A stretch of 64,000 nt of DNA from positions 1 through 64,000 of the forward strand of contig JAEWVF010000104.1 in assembly GCA_023459215.1 (NCBI GenBank), read 5' to 3'. Both the position numbers and the translations under genes were made by a program. The DNA is from Chloroflexota bacterium (lineage in GTDB: Bacteria; Chloroflexota; Anaerolineae; Anaerolineales; Villigracilaceae). This document shows positions 9,408 through 16,529 of this stretch, piece after piece (position 1 is the stretch's first letter; each line of letters opens with the position of its first letter). The notes under the pieces were generated by a model, which had not been told where the DNA came from, made no database searches, and saw only the letters and a program-made list of their open reading frames with translations.

Positions 9408-9442
9408 AGCCAGGGAGCCTTGTCTGGACAGGCTCCCTGGCT
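9408..9442 (+). promoter_or_regulatory. strong intra-operon hairpin after the tube gene
   Basis: A perfect 12-base-pair inverted repeat, AGCCAGGGAGCC at 9408-9419 and its complement at 9431-9442, with an 11-base loop. It lies 14 bases past the tube stop. No T-tract follows, so it is not a textbook intrinsic terminator. It is more likely a processing or stability element, or a weak attenuator that makes sheath and tube mRNA more abundant than the downstream baseplate genes. Confidence 0.7.
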
Positions 9443-9484
9443 GACCAGCAACTCTACCCGACAGGCAGTTAAGGATAGTGTCTT

Positions 9485-9976
9485 ATGGCTGATGATGAAA
9501 AATATTATCCGCATCCCGCATCGTATTATGCTCTTTATGACATGATTGATAAAAATAATCCCCTGGCTTATTTTGATAGTTTGACGGGTGGCAATCAGGT
9601 CGTTTCGATGGTTACTTACAATGTCATCGATGGCAAGGGGAATGTCACCACAAAAGTCATGCCGGGACAAACAACTTTTGAGCCTGTAACCTTGCTGCGC
9701 GCAGTGGATATTTTTAGCCAAGAGGTTAAAGATCGCTTTTATGAAAGCGTTGCCGGTAAATTGAAAACGCTTCGAAGAAATTACTCGATCTGCATGTTTG
9801 ATGGGAATGCGGATCCTGTGGTTTGGTGGCATCTCTTTAATGCCGTGCCAACCAGTATCACCGGGTTTAGTTTCAACTCCAAGACTGCGGAGTATTACAC
9901 GGATTTCGAGATAACACTCCAAGCTGAAAGTATTTTTATGCAATTTGAGCCAATTTCTGACGACCCGATGCCGTAA
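9485..9976 (+). CDS. divergent tail tube paralogue
   Basis: A 163-residue protein aligning by eye with the upstream tube protein: MPGQTTFEPVTLLRAV against IPGRLSWTPVTLKRGV, and RRNYSICMFDGNADPVVWWHLFNAVPTS against the corresponding RTNCSIVAYSQDN segment. It is likely a specialised tube ring. Base and codon use are clearly more AT-rich than its neighbours (many AAA, GAT, ATT and TTT codons), which suggests separate acquisition or relaxed selection. It starts at ATG with AAGGATAG upstream, after the hairpin. It could instead be an adaptor or an inactive tube copy; the overall tube fold is fairly likely. Confidence 0.72.
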   Translation: MADDEKYYPHPASYYALYDMIDKNNPLAYFDSLTGGNQVVSMVTYNVIDGKGNVTTKVMPGQTTFEPVTLLRAVDIFSQEVKDRFYESVAGKLKTLRRNYSICMFDGNADPVVWWHLFNAVPTSITGFSFNSKTAEYYTDFEITLQAESIFMQFEPISDDPMP

Positions 9977-10025
9977 ACAGGGTTAGCCAGTGGCCTGATT
10001 CAGAATTAAAACGGACAGGATGATT

Positions 10026-10397
10026 ATGACTCTCAAAACTGAATTCGAATTTGAATTGCCGATGGGGTTTGTCGATAAGGAAGGCAATCTGCACAAAAAA
10101 GGCACCATGCGCCTGGCAACCGCGATGGATGAGATCACCGTGCTCAACGATATGCGCGTGCAGAGCAACGAAGCCTACATTGTGATTGTCCTGTTGGCCA
10201 GGGTGATTACCAGTCTGGGCAGCCTGCGCTCCATTAACACCAATGTGATTGAAAACCTGTTCGCCGCCGACCTGACCTTCCTCCAGGAGTTTTATCGCCA
10301 GGTGAACGAGAGCGGCCATACCCGCCGCGAATTTAGCTGCCCGCATTGCCAGAAACCGTTTGAGGTGGATCTTTCGACATTGGGGGGGGTGTCTTAG
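10026..10397 (+). CDS. tail assembly chaperone-like protein with terminal CxxC
   Basis: A 123-residue protein that resembles the small phage tail assembly proteins found between tube and hub genes (TEFEFELPMGFVDKEGNLHKKGTMRLATAMDEI). A CPHC pair (C105, C108) near the C-terminus is half of a zinc ribbon. The ATG at 10026 has AGGA five bases upstream; another ATG at 10020 overlaps that site. The frame ends TTG-GGG-GGG-GTG-TCT-TAG. The run of eight G just before the stop is a perfect slippery sequence for a -1 shift into the next frame, which encodes the DUF6760-like protein. Function by analogy: chaperoning tube or ruler assembly. Confidence 0.7.
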   Translation: MTLKTEFEFELPMGFVDKEGNLHKKGTMRLATAMDEITVLNDMRVQSNEAYIVIVLLARVITSLGSLRSINTNVIENLFAADLTFLQEFYRQVNESGHTRREFSCPHCQKPFEVDLSTLGGVS

Positions 10398-10552
10398 GCT
10401 ACCCCCGGGAACAGCTCTACCAGGAGGTAGCCTATATTGCCTACTACTTCCACTGGCAGCCGGATGCGATTTTGAACCTTGAGCACCGTTTTCGCCGCCA
10501 GTGGGTGCGAGAAATCGCCAATATCAACAAACGCCTCAATCAGGGAGCTTAA
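10379..10552 (+). CDS. DUF6760-like small eCIS protein (probably made by frameshift)
   Basis: A short frame whose product begins GYPREQLYQEVAYIAYYFHW and continues to a basic helix EHRFRRQWVREIANINK, as in the small DUF6760-type proteins of eCIS clusters. In this frame there is no ATG, GTG or TTG after the previous stop at 10361-10363; the only conceivable start is ATT at 10379. The absence of a normal start, together with the slippery G8, suggests that it is expressed as the C-terminal part of a -1 frameshift product of the upstream chaperone-like gene. It ends at TAA 10550-10552, four bases before the next ATG. Standalone translation from ATT by coupling cannot be excluded. Confidence 0.72.
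   Translation: MGGGVLGYPREQLYQEVAYIAYYFHWQPDAILNLEHRFRRQWVREIANINKRLNQGA
10382..10389 (+). promoter_or_regulatory. G8 slippery run, candidate programmed -1 frameshift site
   Basis: Eight consecutive G residues at 10382-10389. In the upstream frame the codons are GGG (10383) and GGG (10386). Shifting back one base gives GGG (10382) and GGG (10385), so both tRNAs keep full pairing. The zero-frame stop TAG is two codons further on. Reading on in the -1 frame yields a fusion of about 175 residues with the DUF6760-like segment. A homopolymer sequencing error is the main alternative. Confidence 0.5.
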
Positions 10553-10556
10553 GTAA

Positions 10557-10721
10557 ATGCCAGAAGTGGATGATTCCCTTCCCAACGCGGAAAATGAGCT
10601 GGTCGATGCGCCCCAGGCGGCCATCGACATGGAAGCGTTGGCAGAAAAGATTATGGCTTTGTTGCGCAAAGAGATTGAAATCGAATCTGAACGGTTCGGC
10701 AAACTGCTTTCAGGAAGATAA
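10557..10721 (+). CDS. 54-residue eCIS protein (Afp6 position)
   Basis: A small acidic protein with an ATG start four bases after the DUF6760-like stop. An N-terminal acidic, flexible part (PEVDDSLPNAENEL) is followed by an amphipathic helix, ALAEKIMALLRKEIEIESER. That helix closely matches the last 30 residues of the 644-residue protein downstream (TLAEQVFPIVKRLIEIESER). It sits immediately before the second tube gene, about where Afp6-type small proteins lie. The role is unknown; the shared helix suggests binding to a common structural partner. Confidence 0.7.
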   Translation: MPEVDDSLPNAENELVDAPQAAIDMEALAEKIMALLRKEIEIESERFGKLLSGR

Positions 10722-10724
10722 AAA

Positions 10725-11273
10725 ATGGGATTACTGCAAACCACCACCAAACCTGGGAAGCCAACCCCGAAAAAGTTGACCCCGCTGAAGGATATCGAGG
10801 AATACCCGATCCCGGTTTACCAATTCGCGATTGAGATTGACGACCCGAATGGAAATGCGGTGATTGTCGCCTTGTTCCAGTCTGTGACCGGCATGTCCGT
10901 GAAGCGCGAAGTGGAAGGCCTGACGGAAGGCGGCGTCAACAATTTTGCCTATGAGTTCCCCGGGCATATTTCTTATGAGCATATCACCCTGGAAGCCGGT
11001 CTGACCTCCTCCGATTTTTTCTGGGAGTGGATGGTGGAAGGCCAGTTCGAGGGCCGTGCCCGGGCCAAAAACTTTGTGCTGGTTCAGCGCCGGCATAATC
11101 CTGATTTTGCCAGCCCAGGCGACGATATTTTTAAAGAAATCAAGCGCTGGGAATTTACCAATGCCTTCCCGGTCAGTTGGAAAATTTCTGACTTGAGTCT
11201 GGATGATTCGCAAAAGATTGTGATCGAATCGCTGGAATTATCCTTTGACTTTTTTGAATTGAAGAAACCGTGA
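10725..11273 (+). CDS. tail tube/hub adaptor protein (Afp5-like)
   Basis: A 182-residue gp19-family tube protein with an N-terminal Lys/Pro extension. Core segments are YPIPVYQFAIEIDD, FQSVTGMSVKREVEGLTEGG, FPGHISYEHITLEAG and RWEFTNAFPVSWKISDLSLDDS. In Afp the equivalent protein forms the ring between tube and spike hub. It starts three bases after the previous stop and its stop overlaps the GTG of the next gene (GTGA), indicating translational coupling. Confidence 0.9.
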   Translation: MGLLQTTTKPGKPTPKKLTPLKDIEEYPIPVYQFAIEIDDPNGNAVIVALFQSVTGMSVKREVEGLTEGGVNNFAYEFPGHISYEHITLEAGLTSSDFFWEWMVEGQFEGRARAKNFVLVQRRHNPDFASPGDDIFKEIKRWEFTNAFPVSWKISDLSLDDSQKIVIESLELSFDFFELKKP

Positions 11274-13204
11274 CCTCGCCCGCCCCGCTCATCCAACGTT
11301 TGCAAACGCACCAGGTGAATGCCCGGCGCATGTTGGCTCCCGGCCTGAAAGATTCGGCCCGCCAGCAGCGTTCCCTTGCGCCTGTCCTGGATGCCTGGGG
11401 CGGCCAAAAGTATGCAAATATGGCTCGTGGTATGCGTTTCCTGAGCGGGGAACGCCTGGGCCAATTTACCCCTGAGAAAATTAACCTGATTGGCCGCGAC
11501 CTGCCGGCCAGGTTTTCCGACCCTGCCAGTCTTTTGCATGTCCGTCCGCCGACAGCCAGGGAGAACAGTATCTGGTCGGATGTGGAGAAAGTCCTGCCGG
11601 CGGCTGGCTCTTCGGCGGAAGCCCAATCCCCGGTTGAACCGGGAACGCTGCGCCAGGGCAGTGTTATTCAGCGTTTGCAAACATTTCCGAAGCCTGGCCA
11701 GAGCATTGAGTCTTTTAAAGAGCAAGTGCAGTCGCGGGCAGTTACAACGAAACCGGCTTCAGCCCCCGCGCCTCGCCCGAGGCCCAAACCGGGTGAGCCT
11801 GTGCGTCGCTATTCGCGTATCGAGGAGATGACTGGCAAGGAGCCGCCTGCGCCAGCCGAACCGCCCGCGCTGCCGCCGGACACGATCCAGCGCCAGTTGG
11901 AACCGGCTCCCAGGTTGAAGCCGGATGCGCCGGAGCCGCCGCGTGCTGCGCCCGAACCATTGGAGGCTTCCCCTTCTGCTGAGCCGCTTCGCGCTGACAG
12001 CCCGGACAGTCAACCGCCCGCCGAGCCGACTGCGGTTCAGGCGGCGAAACCGGCTGCCGCTCCCTCCGTTGAACTGCCCAATGCAGTTAGCCCGGATCGA
12101 CCAGACTTACATCCCGCCCTGGCGATGTCTGTGAAAGCATTGCCTGCCCCAAAACAGCGGCAAGAACGTGCTGTCCCGAAAAGCGAAGCGCCTTCGGCTA
12201 CGGTGAAGTTGGCGCAACCTGTGACGCGTCATCAAACTCGGACTTCCCGGCGGCCCGAAGCGCAGTTGCCGCGGGCCATGCCGGCCCCTAAGGAGTCGGC
12301 GCCCGCCCCGAAATCCCGCGCGACCAGCCGCCCGGAACAGGCTGCAGCCCGTTTTACCCGGTCTGCGCCCAGACCGTCTGCGCCGCTGGCCGCGGCCACG
12401 ATCCAGCGCCAGGAGGAGCCAAATGAAGTTCCACAGGCTCAACCGACCTCGGAAGCGGCCTCCCCTGCTGTTCGGGCCGAAACGCCAGCCAAAACGACAT
12501 CACCCCAGGTTGAGGCAACACTGCGGCCTGAAACGCTCCCGGATTCGCCTCGCCCGCCCGAAGCGCCGCTTTTGCTGCACCTGGCTCAGCGCAAGGCAGC
12601 CCCGGAACAGATCCGCTTTGTTACGCCGAAGGTAGTGAAGCCCGATGCCCAGCGTCCGGCTCTGATTCAGCGTGATTTGCCACGCCTGGGACCCAGGCCA
12701 CCGGCCCAGGCTGCCCCGCCGCCCTCCGTGCCAGACCGTGACCGGGGTTTGCCTGTCCGGCCCCCGGCCCGGCCAGCAGCGGATGAGGGCGCAAACGCCC
12801 CGCGCCTGGTGGGGCCGGAGCCTGCTCCGCTTGCAGCGCAGTCAAAGGTGGACATGCCGGTGGCGCGGATAGCGGAAAAGGCTGCTCCCCAGGCCCGCAT
12901 GAATCTGCCTGCGGATGGCAAGCCCGCAGTCGCGCCGCCAGCGCCGAACAATCAATCGCTCTCGCCGGCGGCTTCTGCGGCCCCGGCGGCAACTTCCAGC
13001 GCGGCCTCGAATGTCATCCAGCGCCTGTGGGAGGGGCACAGCCCGCCTGCATCCCAATCGGGAGGCAGCACTGGATCGGCGGCGGAAAGCGGCGCAGAGT
13101 CCGGGGCCGGATTGGATCTGGATACGTTGGCCGAACAGGTTTTTCCAATTGTCAAACGCTTGATCGAGATCGAAAGTGAACGCTCCTCTGGATATTTGCG
13201 ATAG
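11270..13204 (+). CDS. 644-residue Pro/Ala-rich eCIS protein with repeated IQR motifs
   Basis: This gene lies between the Afp5-like and Afp7-like genes and starts at a GTG overlapping the previous stop. An ordered-looking N-terminal part (residues about 1-110) is followed by about 480 residues rich in Pro, Ala, Arg and Glu, expected to be disordered. Six copies of a hydrophobic-Ile-Gln-Arg motif punctuate it: LIQRL near the start, VIQRL, TIQRQ, TIQRQ, LIQRD and VIQRL. The final 30 residues form a helix shared with the 54-residue protein. I do not recognise a named family. Possible roles are a length ruler in place of a tape measure, a cargo adaptor inside the tube, or a baseplate linker. All three are inference from position and composition. 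Confidence 0.75.
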   Translation: MTSPAPLIQRLQTHQVNARRMLAPGLKDSARQQRSLAPVLDAWGGQKYANMARGMRFLSGERLGQFTPEKINLIGRDLPARFSDPASLLHVRPPTARENSIWSDVEKVLPAAGSSAEAQSPVEPGTLRQGSVIQRLQTFPKPGQSIESFKEQVQSRAVTTKPASAPAPRPRPKPGEPVRRYSRIEEMTGKEPPAPAEPPALPPDTIQRQLEPAPRLKPDAPEPPRAAPEPLEASPSAEPLRADSPDSQPPAEPTAVQAAKPAAAPSVELPNAVSPDRPDLHPALAMSVKALPAPKQRQERAVPKSEAPSATVKLAQPVTRHQTRTSRRPEAQLPRAMPAPKESAPAPKSRATSRPEQAAARFTRSAPRPSAPLAAATIQRQEEPNEVPQAQPTSEAASPAVRAETPAKTTSPQVEATLRPETLPDSPRPPEAPLLLHLAQRKAAPEQIRFVTPKVVKPDAQRPALIQRDLPRLGPRPPAQAAPPPSVPDRDRGLPVRPPARPAADEGANAPRLVGPEPAPLAAQSKVDMPVARIAEKAAPQARMNLPADGKPAVAPPAPNNQSLSPAASAAPAATSSAASNVIQRLWEGHSPPASQSGGSTGSAAESGAESGAGLDLDTLAEQVFPIVKRLIEIESERSSGYLR

Positions 13205-13216
13205 AGACGAGGTTTT

Positions 13217-13885
13217 ATGGAAAAAGCAAAATTGAAGTGGTTCTGTATTGTGCCCCCAGGCGTTACCGGGGAGCTTGAATGCCAGTTTAACCCGGCTGAA
13301 TTGAAAATCTCCAAGGAAACTGCCTGGGAAGGGAACGAATCGCCCAACTTTAACTCGCCCTGGCTGCAGTTTGCCGGGGGCAAACCGGCAACGTATGACC
13401 TGTCCCTGTTTTTTGATACTTATGCTCACCCGGACGTGAAAGATGTGCGCGAATTTACCAACGAACTCTTGAAGCTGACCTTGCGCGGCGCGGGTTATTC
13501 CATGTTCCTATTACCTTTTGCCTCCCCGCCGATGGTCACTTTCATTTGGGGCAAAATCACGCTTTTCATGGCGGTGGTCGAGAAGGTCGAGATTACCTTC
13601 ACGATGTTTTCGCCGGACGGTCTGCCGATTCGGGCCAAGGCGGATGTTTCCTTCAAGCAGCAGGACTTTTGGGACGATATTGTCCCGGCCCAGAACCCGA
13701 CCAGCCGCACCGATTCGCGCAAGACGCGCCGGGTTCATTCCGGCCAGCGCCTCGACCAGATTGCCCATGAAGAATACGGCGATCCGCGCTACTGGCGTTT
13801 GTTGGCGGAAGCCAACGGCATGGACGATCCTTTCCAGTTGGTGGATGGTCAATTGTTGGTGATTCCGCAAAACAAGAATTGGTAG
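13217..13885 (+). CDS. LysM-domain baseplate hub protein (Afp7-like)
   Basis: A 222-residue protein. The N-terminal domain (ECQFNPAELKISKET, then LSLFFDTY and FASPPMVTFIWGK) is the gp53-like/CIS hub adaptor fold. The C-terminal about 50 residues form a LysM motif: VHSGQRLDQIAHEEYGDPRYWRLLAEANG followed by LLVIPQ. In CIS particles LysM here is a protein-protein module around the spike rather than a peptidoglycan anchor. The gene is directly before the spike gene, 22 bases apart. Confidence 0.92.
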   Translation: MEKAKLKWFCIVPPGVTGELECQFNPAELKISKETAWEGNESPNFNSPWLQFAGGKPATYDLSLFFDTYAHPDVKDVREFTNELLKLTLRGAGYSMFLLPFASPPMVTFIWGKITLFMAVVEKVEITFTMFSPDGLPIRAKADVSFKQQDFWDDIVPAQNPTSRTDSRKTRRVHSGQRLDQIAHEEYGDPRYWRLLAEANGMDDPFQLVDGQLLVIPQNKNW

Positions 13886-13907
13886 CGCGTAATACCGGAG
13901 AATTTTT

Positions 13908-15779
13908 ATGATGAATGTAATCCCGCCTCCCGAATTCATGGTGACCATCGATGGCGTTCCCAACCCGGCCTTGTTTGGCGATACGGTCGAGATTGTGGTC
14001 GATACCAGTGTGTTCATGCCGGCCATGTTCACGATTGTGATCGAAGAAAAACCGGATGTTCCCGGGGTCTTTAAGTACATCGATAATGCCTTGATGTATC
14101 GTCTGGGAGCGACGGTGACGATTTCTGCCCGGGTTTCCTCCCCGCCCAGTATGCTGCCGGAATTCAATACGCTTGTGGTTGGCGAGATTACGGCCATCGA
14201 ACCGGTTTTTTCGGAGAGCGGCAGCGCCCAGTTGCGCATCCGCGGCTATGACCTGGGTCATCGCCTGATGATGGGCAAGAAAACCCGCGCCTTTGGCGAT
14301 GGGAATCCGCTGGCGCCGACGTTAACGGATATGCAGATTGTCTCGATGATTGCTGGCGAGAACGGCCTGGCTCCGATGGTCGATCCGAGCGGACTGGCTG
14401 GGCTGATGTATCACTATGTTTTGCAATACAACCAGAGCGATTGGGAGTTCCTGTGGGCGCGGGCGCAAATGGTCGGATACCAGGTCTATGTCGATGGGCG
14501 CACCCTGCACTTTGCCCCGGCTGGCAAGGAAAGAAAGCTGGTTCCCGTTCCGGTTGATTTGTCCTGGCAGAAAGATTTATCGAAATTCGAACCGCGGATT
14601 GTTTCTGCCGGTGCGGTTTCAAAGGTCAGCGCCAGCGGTTGGGATGAGAGCAAGAAGATGGCCGTTTCCGGGTTTTCAAATATGCATCTGAGCAGCACGA
14701 TGGCGGCTATCCCTGGGGCGGCGATTCCGGGCAGCAAACAGGCCGTTGCAGCGTTTACCAAACAGTCCGAAGATACGGTGGTTGGCCCGGATGTAATCAA
14801 CCCTGCGGCGGCAACCAAAATGGCGGCGGCGCGCTTTGCCGAGCATGAAAGTTCTTTCGTGCGCGCCAGCGGCGAGGTGGCTATCGGCCAACCCAACCTG
14901 ACAGCCGGGACAACGGTGGTTATTTCCAATGTGGGCGCGCGCTTCTCGGGGAAATACTATGCCACAGATGCCCGGCATATTTACCGCCGCGGGCGCTATA
15001 CAGTCCAGTTCCAGGTATCGGGCCGCAATCCGTACACTATTCGGAATTTGTTGATGGGCAAAGAGCACGAGGTAAACAAATTGCATGGCGTGGTTCCGGC
15101 GCTGGTGACCAGCAATACCGACCCGCAAATGCTGGGCCGGATTCGGGTCAAGTTCCCCTGGATGCCCGACAGCACTCTGGATAGCGCCTGGGCGCGGATT
15201 GCCATGCCCGGCGCAGGTTCTGACCGCGGGCTGTTCTTCGTCCCGGAAGTCAATGACGAGGTGCTGGTGGCCTTCGAGCAGGGCGATCCCAGCTCCCCTT
15301 TTATCGTTGGCGCGCTCTGGAACGGGCGTGACAAACCGCCCAAAGCCCCGGTGGGCGTGGCGGTTGCCGCGGGTAAGGTCAACCAGCGCATCATCAGCTC
15401 GCGCACCGGCCATGTCATCGTGCTTGACGACACCCAGGGCCAGGAAAAAATCACCATCCAGGACAAGACCGGCAAGAACAGCATCCAGATTGATTCGACC
15501 ATGAACTCGATGGCGATTGCCACCCAGGGCGACCTGACCATCGATGTCGGCGGCAAGCTGACAATTAAGAGCAAGATGGATTTTACGGTGGAGAGCAACA
15601 CCAAGGGCAACATCAAAATTGCTTCCACCGAGTTGGACCTTCAGGCTGCCGGCGCAGCCCTGAAAGGCGCCAAAGTCGATATTCAAGGCCAGGGCCAGAC
15701 CAACATCCAGGGTGCGCAGACATCTGTCAAAGGCAGCGCCATGGTTGAAATCCAGGGCGCTCTGGTCAAGATTAACTAG
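13908..15779 (+). CDS. VgrG-like central spike protein (Afp8-like)
   Basis: A 623-residue spike. The N-terminal two-thirds fit the gp27/late-control-D hub domain (VPNPALFGDTVEIVVDT, SDWEFLWARAQMVGYQVYVDG). At about residue 394 the gp5-type OB-fold begins (GVVPALVTSNTDPQMLGRIRVKF, then VPEVNDEVLVAFEQGDPSSPF). From about 500 a repetitive beta-prism/needle segment follows (DLTIDVGGKLTIKSK, DIQGQGQTNIQGAQT). Trimers carry the PAAR tip encoded next. The length matches standard eCIS spikes with no extra effector domain. Confidence 0.94.
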   Translation: MMNVIPPPEFMVTIDGVPNPALFGDTVEIVVDTSVFMPAMFTIVIEEKPDVPGVFKYIDNALMYRLGATVTISARVSSPPSMLPEFNTLVVGEITAIEPVFSESGSAQLRIRGYDLGHRLMMGKKTRAFGDGNPLAPTLTDMQIVSMIAGENGLAPMVDPSGLAGLMYHYVLQYNQSDWEFLWARAQMVGYQVYVDGRTLHFAPAGKERKLVPVPVDLSWQKDLSKFEPRIVSAGAVSKVSASGWDESKKMAVSGFSNMHLSSTMAAIPGAAIPGSKQAVAAFTKQSEDTVVGPDVINPAAATKMAAARFAEHESSFVRASGEVAIGQPNLTAGTTVVISNVGARFSGKYYATDARHIYRRGRYTVQFQVSGRNPYTIRNLLMGKEHEVNKLHGVVPALVTSNTDPQMLGRIRVKFPWMPDSTLDSAWARIAMPGAGSDRGLFFVPEVNDEVLVAFEQGDPSSPFIVGALWNGRDKPPKAPVGVAVAAGKVNQRIISSRTGHVIVLDDTQGQEKITIQDKTGKNSIQIDSTMNSMAIATQGDLTIDVGGKLTIKSKMDFTVESNTKGNIKIASTELDLQAAGAALKGAKVDIQGQGQTNIQGAQTSVKGSAMVEIQGALVKIN

Positions 15780-15793
15780 AAAGGTTATCGAAA

Positions 15794-16090
15794 ATGCCTC
15801 CAGCCGCTCGAATGGGAGATACCACTGCTCACGGTGGCAGCATTGTCGCTGGCCTGCCCACGGTTTTGATTGGCGGGATGCCCGCCGCCAGGGTGGGGGA
15901 TATGCATGCCTGCCCGATGCAGACTCCTGGCGTTCCACCGATCCCGCACGTTGGCGGCCCGATTTTGCCTCCCGGCAGCCCGACCGTGCTCATCGGCGGT
16001 GTTCCGGCGGCGCGCGTGGGTGATACCGCCACTTGCACCGGCCCTCCGGATTCAATCGTGATGGGCTGCATGACCGTATTGATTGGTTAA
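15794..16090 (+). CDS. PAAR-repeat spike tip protein
   Basis: A 98-residue protein of two near-identical PAAR halves. PTVLIGGMPAARVGD and PTVLIGGVPAARVGD are conserved, with His and Cys residues for metal binding (MHACP, TATCTG). It caps the VgrG-like spike to form the piercing point. It begins 14 bases after the spike stop. Confidence 0.95.
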   Translation: MPPAARMGDTTAHGGSIVAGLPTVLIGGMPAARVGDMHACPMQTPGVPPIPHVGGPILPPGSPTVLIGGVPAARVGDTATCTGPPDSIVMGCMTVLIG

Positions 16091-16102
16091 TTGGAGAAGA
16101 TT

Positions 16103-16516
16103 ATGTCGCAAAAATCACAGGCATTTTTAGGCAGCGGGTTGAGTTTTCCTTTGCGCACTGATGCGCGCGGACAGGTGGCTCTTGTTTCGGGCGCCGATGA
16201 TGTCGAGCAGTCGATCCGCATTATTCTGGGAACGCGCCCCGGCGAGCGGGTCATGCGCCCGAACTTTGGCTGCCGCGCCCAGGAGCTTTTGTTCGAGCCG
16301 CGTTCCGCCGCCACCGCCAGCCTGATGCAGGAATACATCCACCAGGCCCTGCGCATGTGGGAGCCGCGCATCGAGGTTCGCAGCGTGAATGTCAATTTTG
16401 ACGATGCCAATCCGGGCGCGCTGCTGGCCGAAATCGAGTACAGCATCAAGGCCACACACGATACGCGCAGCATCGTGTACCCGTTCTATATCGAAGACGA
16501 GCAAGAAGTTATCTAA
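16103..16516 (+). CDS. gp25-like baseplate protein (Afp9-like)
   Basis: A 137-residue baseplate wedge protein. The conserved gp25 core is plain: RIILGTRPGERVMRPNFGCR and ELLFEP. The ATG at 16103 follows GGAGAAG; an in-frame TTG at 16091 would start inside that ribosome site and is rejected. gp25 nucleates sheath assembly on the baseplate. The next gene follows after 13 bases. Confidence 0.94.
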   Translation: MSQKSQAFLGSGLSFPLRTDARGQVALVSGADDVEQSIRIILGTRPGERVMRPNFGCRAQELLFEPRSAATASLMQEYIHQALRMWEPRIEVRSVNVNFDDANPGALLAEIEYSIKATHDTRSIVYPFYIEDEQEVI

Positions 16517-16529
16517 CCAGGAGCCTGCC

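Noticed and set aside
14676..15938. 420-residue antisense ORF over the spike gene
   Set aside because: It is the complement of the spike and PAAR genes, with no motif and no ribosome site; GC-rich coding DNA commonly gives such shadows.
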